The notes: generated by a model not told the origin, from the letters alone. DNA of 64,000 nt from Streptomyces pilosus (GCF_014649835.1 NZ_BMTU01000006.1:310001-374000); one strand, 5' to 3'; numbered from the stretch's first letter, positions 15,765-24,502 are shown. Made by a program: numbers and translations.

Positions 15765-16841
15765 TCAGGGGGCGCGCAGGTCGACCAGCTCGGCGAGCGC
15801 CTCGCGGTGGGCGCCCGCGGTGCCGAAGGCGATCGAGTCGGCCTTGGCGCGCTTGAGGTGCAGGTGCACCGGGTGCTCCCAGGTCATACCGATGCCGCCG
15901 TGCAGTTGCAGCGCCTCCTCCGCGGCCCGGACGGCCACGGGGGCGGCGTAAGACTGTGCGACCGTGACCGCCAGGTCGGCGTCCTCACCGGTGGACAGCG
16001 CGTCCGCGGCGTTCCGCGCGGCCGCCCGGAGGTTGACGGTCTCCAGCCACAGCTGGGCGAGCCGGTGCTTGAGGGCCTGGAACCCGCCGACGGGGCGGTT
16101 GAACTGCGTGCGGTCCTTCAGGTGACGGACGGTCTCCTTCAACGACCATTCCGCCGAGCCGAGTTGCTCCGACGCCAGCAGTCCGGCGCCTGCCCGCAGG
16201 GCGCGGCGCACGGCGGGTTCCGCGTCGCCGGTCCGGCGGCCCGGGGCACCGTCGAGGACGACCCGGGCGAGCGGCCGGGTGAGGTCCAGGGACGTCTGCG
16301 GGACGACGGTGACGGCGCCGGCCTCCACCGCGTACAGCTCGCCGTCGTCCGCCGGTACCAGCAGGACGTCGGCGACGGCCGCGTCGGCGATGCCGGTCAG
16401 CTCCCCGTACAGGGCTCCGCCCTCCAGCCGTACGGTGCCGAACGCGGCGCGGGGAGCGGTGTGCAGGCCCACCGCGAGGGCGCCGATCCGGCGGCCGGAC
16501 GCCAGCTCCGCGAGCAGGTCGCCCGGCTCGGCGCAGGCCAGCAGCGCCTCGGTGGCCACCACGGCGCTCGTCAGGTAGGGCACGGGAGCGACCGCACGTC
16601 CCAGCTCCTCCAGGACGACGGCGGTCTCACGGTGGGTGGCGCCCTGGCCGCCCCTGTCCTCGGGGACCAGCAGTCCGGCGAGTCCCATGCCCTCGGCGAG
16701 CGACTTCCACAGGGACAGGTCGTGGGGGGTGTCCGTCTCGATGCGGGCGATCACCCCGGCCGCGTCGCAGTGATCGGTGAGCAGGTCCCGGACGGCGGCG
16801 CGCAGCGCCTCTTCCTCCTCGGAGTACAGCAGGTCGCTCAT
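15765..16841 (-). CDS. Acyl-CoA dehydrogenase, shorter subunit of an adjacent pair
   Basis: 358 aa; its ATG overlaps the upstream dehydrogenase stop by 4 bp. It has the ACAD fold: an N-terminal helical domain (MSDLLYSEEEEALRAAVRDLL), LVPEDRGGQGATHRETAVVLEELGR, and the C-terminal helix bundle with QLHGGIGMTWEHPVHLHLKRAKADSIAFG. The middle beta domain is short and diverged. Side-by-side dehydrogenases of unequal length in actinobacteria often form alpha2beta2 enzymes for CoA thioesters of bulky or branched acids, steroid side chains for example. I infer that arrangement here. FAD use is expected. Confidence 0.85.
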   Translation of the reverse strand: MSDLLYSEEEEALRAAVRDLLTDHCDAAGVIARIETDTPHDLSLWKSLAEGMGLAGLLVPEDRGGQGATHRETAVVLEELGRAVAPVPYLTSAVVATEALLACAEPGDLLAELASGRRIGALAVGLHTAPRAAFGTVRLEGGALYGELTGIADAAVADVLLVPADDGELYAVEAGAVTVVPQTSLDLTRPLARVVLDGAPGRRTGDAEPAVRRALRAGAGLLASEQLGSAEWSLKETVRHLKDRTQFNRPVGGFQALKHRLAQLWLETVNLRAAARNAADALSTGEDADLAVTVAQSYAAPVAVRAAEEALQLHGGIGMTWEHPVHLHLKRAKADSIAFGTAGAHREALAELVDLRAP

Positions 16842-18019
16842 CGGGCCAGGTCCTTCCACGCGACGTCCTTGTCGGTGCGCGGCTCGGCCGGCAGGCCCAG
16901 GACGCGCTCCGCGACGATGTTCAGCAGGACCTCGCTGGTCCCGCCCTCGATGCTGTTGCCCTTGGAGCGGAGGTACCGGTAGCCGGCGTCGCGCCCGGTG
17001 AAGTCGACCAGTTCCGGACGGCGCATGGTCCAGTCGTCGTACAACAGGCCTTCCTCGCCGCGGAGTTCCACCTCCAGGCCGCTGATCTCCTGGTTGAGCC
17101 GGGCGAAGCCGAGCTTCATGCCCGCGCCCTCGGGGCCGGGCTGTCCGGCGACGAGCTGCTGGCGCAGGCGTTCGCCGGTGAGCCGTGCCACCTCGGCCTC
17201 GACCCACAGCTTCAGCAGCCGCTGGTGCAGGTCGTGGGTGCGCAGTTCCGGCCGTTCGCGCCAGGTCCTGGCGACGGGGCCGATCATGCCGCCCTCGCGG
17301 GGCAGCCGCATGCCACCGATGGCGACGCGCTCGTTGTTCAGCGTGGTCTGCGCGACCCGCCAGCCGTCGCCGACCTCGCCGAGCCGGTGGGCGTCGGGGA
17401 CACGGACACCGGTGAGGAACACCTCGTTGAACTCGGCCTCGCCGGTGATCTGGCGCAGCGGACGCACCTCGACGCCCGGGTCGGTCATGTCGCACACGAA
17501 GTAGGTGATGCCCCGGTGCTTGGGCACGTCCGGGTCGGTACGGGCGATGAGGATGGCCCAGCGGGCGAGGTGGGCGCTGGACGTCCACACCTTCTGCCCG
17601 TCGACCACCCAGTGCTCGCCCTCGCGGACGGCGCGGGTGCCGAGCGCGGCCAGGTCGGATCCGGCGCCCGGCTCGCTGAAGAGCTGGCACCAGACCTCCT
17701 CGCCGGTCCACAGCGGCCGCAGGAAGCGTTCCTTCTGCTCCCGGGTGCCGTACTGGAGGATCGTCGGCGCGGCCATGCCGAGGCCGATGCCGATGCGGCG
17801 CGGGTCGTTGTCGGGCGCCCCGGCGCCCTCCAGTTCGGCGTCCACGACGGCCTGGAGCGAGCGCGGGAGACCGAGTCCGCCGAGCCCTTCGGGGAAGTGC
17901 ACCCAGGCGAGCCCGGCGTCGAAGCGGGCCCGCAGGAAGTCCTGCCGGGCCGTGTCGGCCGGCGGGTTCGCGGCAAGGAACTCCCGGGTGCGGTCACGCA
18001 GTTCGGCGGCGTCGGTCAT
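16838..18019 (-). CDS. Acyl-CoA dehydrogenase, longer subunit of the pair
   Basis: 393 aa, with ATGA-type overlaps to both neighbours. Full ACAD architecture: the N-terminal domain with WVHFPEGLGGLGLP, the FAD-binding beta domain with WCQLFSEPGAGSDLAALGTRA and VVDGQKVWTSSAHLA (about 115-160), and the C-terminal domain ending NSIEGGTSEVLLNIVAERVLGLP, whose Glu region is near the usual catalytic base. It oxidises an acyl-CoA to the trans-2-enoyl-CoA with FAD. The quinone-reductase-like gene upstream and the second dehydrogenase downstream make a tightly coupled three-gene operon. Confidence 0.9.
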   Translation of the reverse strand: MTDAAELRDRTREFLAANPPADTARQDFLRARFDAGLAWVHFPEGLGGLGLPRSLQAVVDAELEGAGAPDNDPRRIGIGLGMAAPTILQYGTREQKERFLRPLWTGEEVWCQLFSEPGAGSDLAALGTRAVREGEHWVVDGQKVWTSSAHLARWAILIARTDPDVPKHRGITYFVCDMTDPGVEVRPLRQITGEAEFNEVFLTGVRVPDAHRLGEVGDGWRVAQTTLNNERVAIGGMRLPREGGMIGPVARTWRERPELRTHDLHQRLLKLWVEAEVARLTGERLRQQLVAGQPGPEGAGMKLGFARLNQEISGLEVELRGEEGLLYDDWTMRRPELVDFTGRDAGYRYLRSKGNSIEGGTSEVLLNIVAERVLGLPAEPRTDKDVAWKDLAR

Positions 18020-18993
18020 GATGCGGCTCCGTTCTCCGGCGCGGGCAGCACGGCGACGCGCCCGGTGGTGACACCGTCGGCGACCCGCTGCACGGCCTCG
18101 GCGGCCCCGGCGAGCGGGACGCGCTCGCTCACCAGCGGCTTGATCGCGCCCCGCGCGGCGAGGTCGGTGAGCTGTTCGTGGCAGTGCCGGACCAGCTCGG
18201 GGTTCTTGGTGTTGTACAGGCCCCAGTGCAGGCCGAGGACGGCGTAGTTCTTGACGAGGGCGTGGTTCAGGGCGGGGCTCGGGATGGACCCGCTCGCGAA
18301 GCCGACGACGACGATGCGGCCCTCGAAGGCGACGGCCCTGGCGGACTGGGCGTAGGCCTCCCCGCCGACCGGGTCGTAGATCACGTCGGCGCCGCGGCCG
18401 CCGGTGGCCTCCTTCACCGCGGCCACCACGTCCTGCTCGCGCCGGTCGATCACCACGTCGCAGCCCAGTGCGCGGGCGACGGCCGCCTTCTCGGCACCTC
18501 CGGCCACACCGATGACGGTGGCGCCGGCCGCCTTGCCGAGCTGCACCGCCGCACTGCCGACCCCGCCCGCGGCGGCGTGGACGAGCAGGGTCTCGCCGGC
18601 CTCCAGCCGGGCCCTGCGGTGCAGACCGAACCAGCCGGTCTGGTATCCGATGTGCAGCGCGGCCGCCTCGGCGTCGTCCAGCGCCTCCGGAGCGGGCAGC
18701 AGCGCGGCGGCGTCCGCGACCGCGTACTCGGCGAAACCGCCGTACGGCAGCGCGGGGTTGGCGATCACCCGGCGCCCGTCCTCGGTCTCGCCGCAGATCT
18801 CCACGCCGGGGGTGAACGGCAGCGGCGGCCTGACCTGGTACTGGCCCCGGCACATCAGCGCGTCCGGGAAGTTGATGTTGGCGGCACGCACCGTGAGCAG
18901 GACCTGCCCCTCACCGGGCGTCGGCCGCGTCACCTCCGCGAGGCGCATCACCTCGCCCGGCTCGCCGAGCTCGTGCACTTGCCATGCCTGCAT
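18016..18993 (-). CDS. NADPH:quinone-reductase-like MDR oxidoreductase
   Basis: 325 aa zinc-independent medium-chain dehydrogenase. The N-terminal GroES-like domain (NINFPDALMCRGQYQVRPPLPFTPGVEICG) precedes a Rossmann domain with the nucleotide loop LLVHAAAGGVGSAAVQLGKAAGATVIG (about 135-162) and DVIYDPVGG. The Cys/His zinc ligands of alcohol dehydrogenases are absent. It would reduce quinones or activated enoyl substrates with NADPH. First gene of the operon with the two acyl-CoA dehydrogenases (overlap at 18016-18019), which suggests a role in the same catabolic route. Confidence 0.9.
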   Translation of the reverse strand: MQAWQVHELGEPGEVMRLAEVTRPTPGEGQVLLTVRAANINFPDALMCRGQYQVRPPLPFTPGVEICGETEDGRRVIANPALPYGGFAEYAVADAAALLPAPEALDDAEAAALHIGYQTGWFGLHRRARLEAGETLLVHAAAGGVGSAAVQLGKAAGATVIGVAGGAEKAAVARALGCDVVIDRREQDVVAAVKEATGGRGADVIYDPVGGEAYAQSARAVAFEGRIVVVGFASGSIPSPALNHALVKNYAVLGLHWGLYNTKNPELVRHCHEQLTDLAARGAIKPLVSERVPLAGAAEAVQRVADGVTTGRVAVLPAPENGAAS

Positions 18994-19049
18994 GCGGGGC
19001 CTCCACGGGACTGTGAACGTCGTGTTCGCCGGACCGGGTCCACCGCATA

Positions 19050-19065
19050 CTAAGCGGTCGCTTGC
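19050..19065. promoter_or_regulatory. Candidate TetR-type operator upstream of the acyl-CoA dehydrogenase operon
   Basis: AAGCG-GT-CGCTT (19052-19063) is an inverted repeat within CTAAGCGGTCGCTTG. It lies about 60 bp before the operon start codon. Similar AAGCG/CGCTT palindromes are common before actinobacterial fatty-acid-type genes under TetR proteins. The cognate regulator is not in this neighbourhood. Confidence 0.4.
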
Positions 19066-19099
19066 CCAGAGGGAACAGTCCCGCCCCGTGAGGCCCGCG

Positions 19100-19675
19100 T
19101 CACCCCCGCCGGGGCCGTGCCCTCACGTGCATGCGCTCCCCCTGCGGGCCGAACAGGCTGAGGAACTCCGCCGGCCCCTCCCCGGTCGAACCGAACCAGT
19201 GCGGCACCCGGGTGTCGAACTCGGCCGCCTCGCCCGCCGTCAGCACCACGTCGTGGTCACCGAGGACCAGCCGCAGCTTCCCGGACAGCACGTACAGCCA
19301 CTCGTAACCCTCGTGCGTGCGCGGCTCGGGTTCCTGCTTACGCCGGGGTTCCAGCACTTTGTACGCCTGGAGGCCGCCGGGCTGGCGGGTGAGCGGCCAG
19401 TGGGTGCGGCCGTGGCGCACGATCGGCTCGGACGCGCGGATGCGCGGGTCGCCGACCGGTGGCGCGCCGACCAGTTCGTCCAGCGCCACCTGGTGGGCCT
19501 GGGCGATCGGCAGCAGCAGTTCGAGGCTCGGCCGGCGCAGTCCGGACTCCAGCCGCGAGAGGGTGCTCACGGATATGCCGGTCGCCTCCGACAGCGCCGC
19601 GAGCGTCACCTCCCGTTCCTTCCTGATCCTGCGCAGCCGGGGGCCCACATCCGCGAGTACGTCGTCCGTCGTCAT
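19100..19675 (-). CDS. XRE-family regulator with cupin domain
   Basis: 191 aa. An N-terminal helix-turn-helix (RLRRIRKEREVTLAALSEATGISVSTLSRLESGLRRPSLELLLPIA, about 13-58) is followed by a cupin sensor domain (THEGYEWLYVLSGKLRLVLGDHDVVLTAGEAAEFDTRVPHWFGSTGEGPAEFLSLF). The cupin keeps Glu and His positions typical of a small-ligand or metal pocket. Its promoter (TTGACA, 17 bp, TGCAAT) ends only 6 nt before the ATG, so the mRNA is probably leaderless. It is divergent from a thioredoxin-reductase-like flavoprotein, its likely target and possibly its redox partner. Confidence 0.9.
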   Translation of the reverse strand: MTTDDVLADVGPRLRRIRKEREVTLAALSEATGISVSTLSRLESGLRRPSLELLLPIAQAHQVALDELVGAPPVGDPRIRASEPIVRHGRTHWPLTRQPGGLQAYKVLEPRRKQEPEPRTHEGYEWLYVLSGKLRLVLGDHDVVLTAGEAAEFDTRVPHWFGSTGEGPAEFLSLFGPQGERMHVRARPRRG

Positions 19676-19681
19676 GCCCCT

Positions 19682-19710
19682 ATTGCAGAATCGGCAAAGT
19701 TGTTTGTCAA
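19682..19710 (-). promoter_or_regulatory. Consensus-like promoter of the XRE-cupin gene
   Basis: On the minus strand a perfect TTGACA (19705-19710) and a TGCAAT (19682-19687) are spaced by 17 bp. The start codon follows after 6 nt, implying a leaderless transcript. TTGC-N7-GCAA (19683-19697) overlaps it and could be an autoregulatory operator. Confidence 0.65.
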
Positions 19711-19755
19711 TGCGGCACCGGCTGGGCGACCGTCGTCGTCATGGAGGTGGTCACG

Positions 19756-20718
19756 ATGAACGAGAACGACGAGCCGAACACGGCGGACCTCGACGGGATC
19801 CACGACGTGGTCGTGGTCGGCGGCGGGCCCGCGGGGCTCTCCGCCGCCCTGGTGCTGGGCCGGGCCCGGCACCGCACGCTGGTCGTGGACGCGGGCGAGC
19901 CGCGCAACGCGCCCTCGTCGCACATGCAGGGCTATCTGACCCGGGACGGCATGTCACCGGCCGGCTTCCTGGCCCGGGGACGGGAGGAGATCGCCCGCTA
20001 CGGCGTCCGGCTCGTCCGCGACCGGGTCACGGAGGTCACCCGGGACGGGCACTTCACCGTCGTCCTGGAGGCGGGCGGGGCCGTGCGGGCCCGGCGGCTG
20101 CTCGTGGCGACCGGGCTGAAGGACGAACTGCCCGACGTCGCGGGAGTCGCCGAGCGGTTCGGGCGGGACGTGCTGCACTGCCCGTTCTGCCACGGCTGGG
20201 AAGTGCGGGACGAACCCTTCGGGGTCCTCGCGGCGAGCCCGATGAGCGTGCACCAGGCGCTGATGGTGTCCCAGTGGTCCAAGGACGTCACCTTCTTCCT
20301 GCACCGGGTCGCCGAGGCCGAGCTGGCCGACCAGGACCTGCGCCGGCTGGCCGCCGCAGGCGTCTCCGTGGTGCCCGGTGAGGTCGCCGGGCTGGTGGTG
20401 GAGGACGACCGGCTCACCGGGGTGCGGCTGGCCGACGGCACCGTGCACGCCCGTTCCGTCCTCTTCACCGGACCCCGCCCGGTGCCGCGGACCGGTCTGC
20501 TTCAGCGGCTGGGCGCGGAGCTGGACGAGACACCGTTCGGCGCCTACCCGGTGGTCGACCCGACCGGTCTGACGACGGTGCCCGGCGTCTGGGCGGCGGG
20601 CAACGCGATCGGCTTCGCCGAGCAGGTGGTGCACGCGGCGAGCGGCGGCTACCGCGCGGCGGCCGCGATCGTCGGGGACCTGCTGATGACGCGCCTGGAC
20701 GCCGCCGTGGACGCGTAG
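19756..20718 (+). CDS. NAD(P)/FAD-dependent oxidoreductase, thioredoxin-reductase-like
   Basis: 320 aa from the ATG at 19756 (GGAGG 8 nt before); an ATG at 19741 in frame is less well placed. It has an N-terminal FAD Rossmann motif (VVVVGGGPAGLSAALVLGRARHRTLVVD), a central HCPFCHGWE with the CxxC redox pair of thioredoxin reductases, and the C-terminal FAD motif (GVWAAGNAIG). The NADPH-binding GxGxxA motif of true TrxR is replaced by GVLAASPMSVHQAL, so the electron donor or direction may differ. Proteins of this subfamily also make disulfides in natural-product pathways. Divergent from, and probably regulated by, the XRE-cupin protein. Confidence 0.85.
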   Translation: MNENDEPNTADLDGIHDVVVVGGGPAGLSAALVLGRARHRTLVVDAGEPRNAPSSHMQGYLTRDGMSPAGFLARGREEIARYGVRLVRDRVTEVTRDGHFTVVLEAGGAVRARRLLVATGLKDELPDVAGVAERFGRDVLHCPFCHGWEVRDEPFGVLAASPMSVHQALMVSQWSKDVTFFLHRVAEAELADQDLRRLAAAGVSVVPGEVAGLVVEDDRLTGVRLADGTVHARSVLFTGPRPVPRTGLLQRLGAELDETPFGAYPVVDPTGLTTVPGVWAAGNAIGFAEQVVHAASGGYRAAAAIVGDLLMTRLDAAVDA

Positions 20719-20739
20719 ACACCCGGCGGGCCGGGGTGT
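20719..20739 (+). terminator. Short hairpin after the flavoprotein gene
   Basis: ACACCC and GGGTGT pair around a GC core that can add CCGG pairing. It starts immediately after the TAG stop and lies before the ligase gene on the same strand. No U-tract. Confidence 0.45.
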
Positions 20740-20770
20740 GCGACGGCCGTCCCCGTAGCACCATGGCCGC

Positions 20771-22309
20771 ATGTTGCTGTCCCGGCTGGCCCGAGTGTCC
20801 CAGGAGGTGGCCGCCACCTCGGCGCGGTCCCGGAAGATCGCCCTGCTCGCCGAGCTGTTCCGGGAGGCGGAGCCGGCCGACGTGCCGGTCGTCATCCCGT
20901 ACCTGGCGGGCCGGCTGCCGCAGGGCCGGATCGGCGTGGGCTGGAAGGTGCTGAGCCGGCCGGTCGCCCCCGCCGCCGAACCGTCCCTGACCGTGCGGGA
21001 GGTCGACGCGCGGCTGACCGAGCTCGGCGGGGTGTCCGGGCCGGGCTCGCAGGCCGAACGGGCCCGGCTGGTGGGTGAACTGCTGGGCGCCTCCACCGAG
21101 GACGAGCAGCGGTTCCTGTTCGGGCTGCTCACCGGCGAGGTCCGGCAGGGCGCCCTGGAGGCGGTCGCCGTCGAGGGGCTCGCGCAGGCGACGGGGGCGC
21201 CGCCGGACGCCGTGCGGCGGGCGGTGATGCTCGCCGGCTCGCTGCAGTCGGTGGCCGAGGCGCTGCTGGCGGACGGCCCCGGGGCGCTGGAGCGCTTCCG
21301 GCTCACCGTCGGCCGGCCCGTGCTGCCGATGCTGGCGCACAGCGCCTCCTCGGTCGCGGAGGCGGTGGGGAAGCTGGGGGCGTGCGCGGTCGAGGAGAAG
21401 CTCGACGGCATCCGCGTCCAGGTCCACCGCGACGGCGGCACCGTACGGGTGCACACCCGCACCCTCGACGACATCACGGACCGGCTGCCCGAAGTGACGG
21501 CGGCGGCCCTGGACCTGCGGGGCGAGCGGTTCATCCTGGACGGGGAGGTCATCTCCTTCGACGGTGAGGGCCGCCCGCGCTCGTTCCAGGAGACGGCCGG
21601 CCGGGTCGGCTCCCGGACCGACGTGGTGACGGCCGCGCGGGAGGTCCCCGTCTCCCCCGTCTTCTTCGACGCGCTCTCCGTCGACGGCCGCGACCTGCTG
21701 GACCTGCCGTTCGCCGAGCGGCACGCGGAACTGGCCCGGCTGGTGCCGGAGCCGATGCGGGTACGGCGCACCGTGGTGTCCGGCCCGCGGGAGGAGGACG
21801 CGGCCGAGGAGTTCCTGGCCAGGACCCTGGAGCGCGGCCACGAGGGCGTGGTGGTCAAGGGCCTGGACGCCCCCTACAGCGCGGGCCGGCGCGGCGCGTC
21901 CTGGCTGAAGGTCAAGCCCGTGCACACGCTCGACCTGGTGGTGCTGGCCGCGGAGTGGGGCCACGGGCGCAGGACCGGGAAGCTGTCCAACCTCCACCTG
22001 GGCGCACGCACCGCCGACGGCGGTTTCGCGATGCTCGGCAAGACCTTCAAGGGCATGACCGACGCGATGCTGGCGTGGCAGACGAAGCGGTTGCGGGAAC
22101 TGGCGGTCGACGAGAGCGGCTACGTCGTGACGGTGCGCCCCGAACTGGTCGTGGAGATCGCCTACGACGGTCTCCAGCGCTCCACCCGCTACCCCGCCGG
22201 CGTCACCCTCCGCTTCGCCCGCGTGCTCCGCTACCGCGAGGACAAGCGCCCCGAGGAGGCGGACACGGTGGAGACCCTGCTCGCCGCGCATCCCGAGGTG
22301 CGGCCGTGA
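20771..22309 (+). CDS. ligB: ATP-dependent DNA ligase (LigB-type)
   Basis: 512 aa. It joins nicked DNA using ATP via a ligase-AMP intermediate; this is an accessory ligase in addition to the essential NAD-dependent LigA. An N-terminal DNA-binding domain (about 1-190) precedes the nucleotidyl-transferase core with motif I EEKLDGIR, adenylated Lys at 210. Motif III (ILDGEVISF), motif IV (EGVVVKG) and motif V (SWLKVKP) follow, then an OB-fold domain. Length and motif spacing are normal. The stop overlaps the NUDIX start by GTGA, so the two are translationally coupled. Confidence 0.95.
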   Translation: MLLSRLARVSQEVAATSARSRKIALLAELFREAEPADVPVVIPYLAGRLPQGRIGVGWKVLSRPVAPAAEPSLTVREVDARLTELGGVSGPGSQAERARLVGELLGASTEDEQRFLFGLLTGEVRQGALEAVAVEGLAQATGAPPDAVRRAVMLAGSLQSVAEALLADGPGALERFRLTVGRPVLPMLAHSASSVAEAVGKLGACAVEEKLDGIRVQVHRDGGTVRVHTRTLDDITDRLPEVTAAALDLRGERFILDGEVISFDGEGRPRSFQETAGRVGSRTDVVTAAREVPVSPVFFDALSVDGRDLLDLPFAERHAELARLVPEPMRVRRTVVSGPREEDAAEEFLARTLERGHEGVVVKGLDAPYSAGRRGASWLKVKPVHTLDLVVLAAEWGHGRRTGKLSNLHLGARTADGGFAMLGKTFKGMTDAMLAWQTKRLRELAVDESGYVVTVRPELVVEIAYDGLQRSTRYPAGVTLRFARVLRYREDKRPEEADTVETLLAAHPEVRP

Positions 22310-22770
22310 CGGGCGCACGCAGCGCCGGACTGCTGCTGTTCCGGCACACCGGCCAGGGCGTCGAGGTGCTGCTCGGCCACATGGGCGGCCCGTTCTTCGC
22401 CCGGCGGGAGCGCGGGGCCTGGACCGTGCCGAAGGGTGAGTACGACCCCGGTGAGCCCGCCTGGGAGGCGGCCCGGCGCGAGTTCGAGGAGGAACTGGGT
22501 CTGCCGCCGCCCGACGGTCAGGCGCTGCCGCTCGGGGAGGTCCGGCAGTCCGGCGGGAAGACCGTCACGGCGTGGGCGGTCGAGGCCGACCTCGACCCGG
22601 CGACGGCCGTGCCCGGCACGTTCGAGATGGAGTGGCCGCCGAAGTCCGGGCGGATGCGCAAGTTCCCGGAGCTGGACCGGGTCGCGTGGTTCCCCCTGGA
22701 CCGGGCCCGGGACGTGATCGTCTCCGCGCAGAGCGCGTTTCTCGACCGCCTGGCGGAGCACTCGCTCTGA
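22306..22770 (+). CDS. NUDIX hydrolase
   Basis: 154 aa from a GTG overlapping the ligase stop. The NUDIX box Gx5Ex7REUxEExGU is complete: GEYDPGEPAWEAARREFEEELG (about residues 44-65), giving the catalytic helix and the metal-binding Glu cluster. The N-terminus (GARSAGLLLFRHTGQGVEVLLGHMGGPFFARRERGAWTVPKG) is typical of the bacterial diadenosine/nucleotide pyrophosphatase group. Coupling to a ligase suggests it may hydrolyse adenylated or dinucleoside by-products, for instance Ap4A-type compounds, but this is inference. Confidence 0.9.
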   Translation: MTGARSAGLLLFRHTGQGVEVLLGHMGGPFFARRERGAWTVPKGEYDPGEPAWEAARREFEEELGLPPPDGQALPLGEVRQSGGKTVTAWAVEADLDPATAVPGTFEMEWPPKSGRMRKFPELDRVAWFPLDRARDVIVSAQSAFLDRLAEHSL

Positions 22771-22848
22771 GGAGCCCCTCCGCGTTGCGCCGCCCACCGC
22801 CGCGCGGGAAGGTCGAGAAGGCACAGCCCGTCCCCAGGGAGGTCAGCG

Positions 22849-24234
22849 ATGCACATCGCCACGGTGAATCCGGCGAACGGTGAGACCGTCAAGACGTACC
22901 ACCCCATGGACGAGGAGGAGCTGGAGCGCCGGCTCCAGTTGGCGGAGGCCACCTTCCGCACGTACCGGACGACGGCGTTCGACGAGCGTGCCCGCCTGAT
23001 GCACCGGGCCGCCGAGATCCTCGACGAGGACCAGGACACCATCGGCCGGGTGATCACCACGGAGATGGGCAAGCCGCTCAAGCAGGCCCGCGCGGAGGCC
23101 GCGAAGTGCGCCAAGGCGATGCACTGGTACGCCGACCACGCGGCGCGGCTGCTCGCCGACGAGGAGCCCGACGCCGCCGACGTGAAGGACTCCGGTGCCT
23201 CCCGGGTGCTGGTGCGCTACCGGCCGCTGGGCCCGGTGCTGGCCGTGATGCCGTGGAACTTCCCGCTGTGGCAGGTGGTGCGGTTCGCGGCACCCGCGCT
23301 GATGGCGGGCAACGTGGGACTGCTCAAGCACGCCTCGAACGTGCCGCAGACCGCCCTGTACCTGGAGGACCTCTTCCACCGCGCCGGCTTCACCGAGGGC
23401 TGCTTCCAGACCCTGCTCATCGGCTCCGCCGCGGTCGACGACCTCCTGCGGGACGTGCGGGTGAAGGCGGCCACCCTCACGGGCAGCGAGCCCGCGGGCC
23501 GCGCGGTCGCCTCCACCGCCGGTGAGATGATCAAGAAGACGGTACTGGAGCTGGGCGGCAGCGACCCGTACGTCGTCATGCCCTCCGCCGACCTGGAGCG
23601 GGCCGCCGAGGTGGCGGTCACCGCGCGGACGCAGAACACGGGGCAGTCCTGCATCGCCGCCAAGCGGTTCATCGTCCACACCGACGTCTACGACGCCTTC
23701 GCCGAGCGGTTCACCGCGGGCATGAAGGCGCTGAAGGTCGGCGACCCGATGGAGGAGGACACGGACGTCGGTCCGCTCTCCAGCGCACAGGGCCGCGACG
23801 ACCTGCAGGAACTGGTCGAGGACGCCGTGCGGGCGGGCGCCACCGTGCTGTGCGGCGGCGAGCGCCCCGAGGGGCCCGGCTGGTTCTACCCGCCGACCGT
23901 CCTGGCCGGCATCGGCCGGGAGATGCGCATCCACCGCGAGGAGGCGTTCGGCCCGGTCGCCACGCTGTACCGCGCCGCGGACATCGACGAGGCGGTCCTG
24001 ATCGCCAACGACACCGAGTTCGGGCTCAGTTCCAATGTCTGGACCCGTGACGACGCCGAGGTGGACCGGTTCGTCCGGGACCTGGAGGCGGGCAGCGTGT
24101 ACGTGAACGGGATGACGGCGTCCCATCCGGCGTTCCCGTTCGGCGGGGTCAAGCGGTCCGGGTTCGGGCGTGAGCTGTCCGGGCACGGAATCCGCGAGTT
24201 CTGCAACATCACGACCGTTTGGCAGGGTGCGTGA
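22849..24234 (+). CDS. gabD: NADP-dependent succinate-semialdehyde dehydrogenase
   Basis: 461 aa class-I aldehyde dehydrogenase that would oxidise succinic semialdehyde to succinate (GABA and polyamine catabolism). Motifs: PWNFPLWQVVRFAAPALMAGN, the LTGSEPAGRAVA nucleotide loop, LELGGSDPYVV with the general-base Glu, catalytic Cys268 in NTGQSCIAAKRF, and EEAFGPVATLYR near the C-terminus. It has the short form (about 455-460 aa) typical of actinobacterial SSADHs. An AGGGAGGTCAG ribosome site precedes the ATG. Other small aldehydes remain possible substrates. Confidence 0.88.
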   Translation: MHIATVNPANGETVKTYHPMDEEELERRLQLAEATFRTYRTTAFDERARLMHRAAEILDEDQDTIGRVITTEMGKPLKQARAEAAKCAKAMHWYADHAARLLADEEPDAADVKDSGASRVLVRYRPLGPVLAVMPWNFPLWQVVRFAAPALMAGNVGLLKHASNVPQTALYLEDLFHRAGFTEGCFQTLLIGSAAVDDLLRDVRVKAATLTGSEPAGRAVASTAGEMIKKTVLELGGSDPYVVMPSADLERAAEVAVTARTQNTGQSCIAAKRFIVHTDVYDAFAERFTAGMKALKVGDPMEEDTDVGPLSSAQGRDDLQELVEDAVRAGATVLCGGERPEGPGWFYPPTVLAGIGREMRIHREEAFGPVATLYRAADIDEAVLIANDTEFGLSSNVWTRDDAEVDRFVRDLEAGSVYVNGMTASHPAFPFGGVKRSGFGRELSGHGIREFCNITTVWQGA

Positions 24235-24259
24235 TGGTTGCCCGACTACGATCCCGACT

Positions 24260-24496
24260 GTGAACCGCGAAGTGACCCTGCCTCTGATCGTCGACGACCG
24301 CGGGACCCTCCAGGTGGCCGCCGCCGATGTCAGCAAGCTGCTGCGCACCGTGGGCGGGCGGTGGGTGCGGCTGGTCGAGGCCGGGGAGGACGGGCTGGAC
24401 GAGGACACCGTCGCCGCGCTGACCATCGAACTGGCGAAGCTCGCCGACCGCATCGACGTGGCGTGCATCGCCCACAGCAGCGGCGGCGCGCCGTAG
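24260..24496 (+). CDS. Small conserved protein, DUF6213-like
   Basis: 78 aa starting MNREVTLPLIVDDRGTLQVA, a small acidic protein I recall as conserved throughout Streptomyces (DUF6213), function unknown. The GTG at 24260 has no ribosome site. A TACGAT (24249-24254 region) lies a few bases before it, so the message may be leaderless. It is predicted soluble, alpha/beta, with no motif. It lies 25 bp after gabD and is closed by a strong hairpin. Confidence 0.8.
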   Translation: MNREVTLPLIVDDRGTLQVAAADVSKLLRTVGGRWVRLVEAGEDGLDEDTVAALTIELAKLADRIDVACIAHSSGGAP

Positions 24497-24502
24497 GAGG
24501 GT

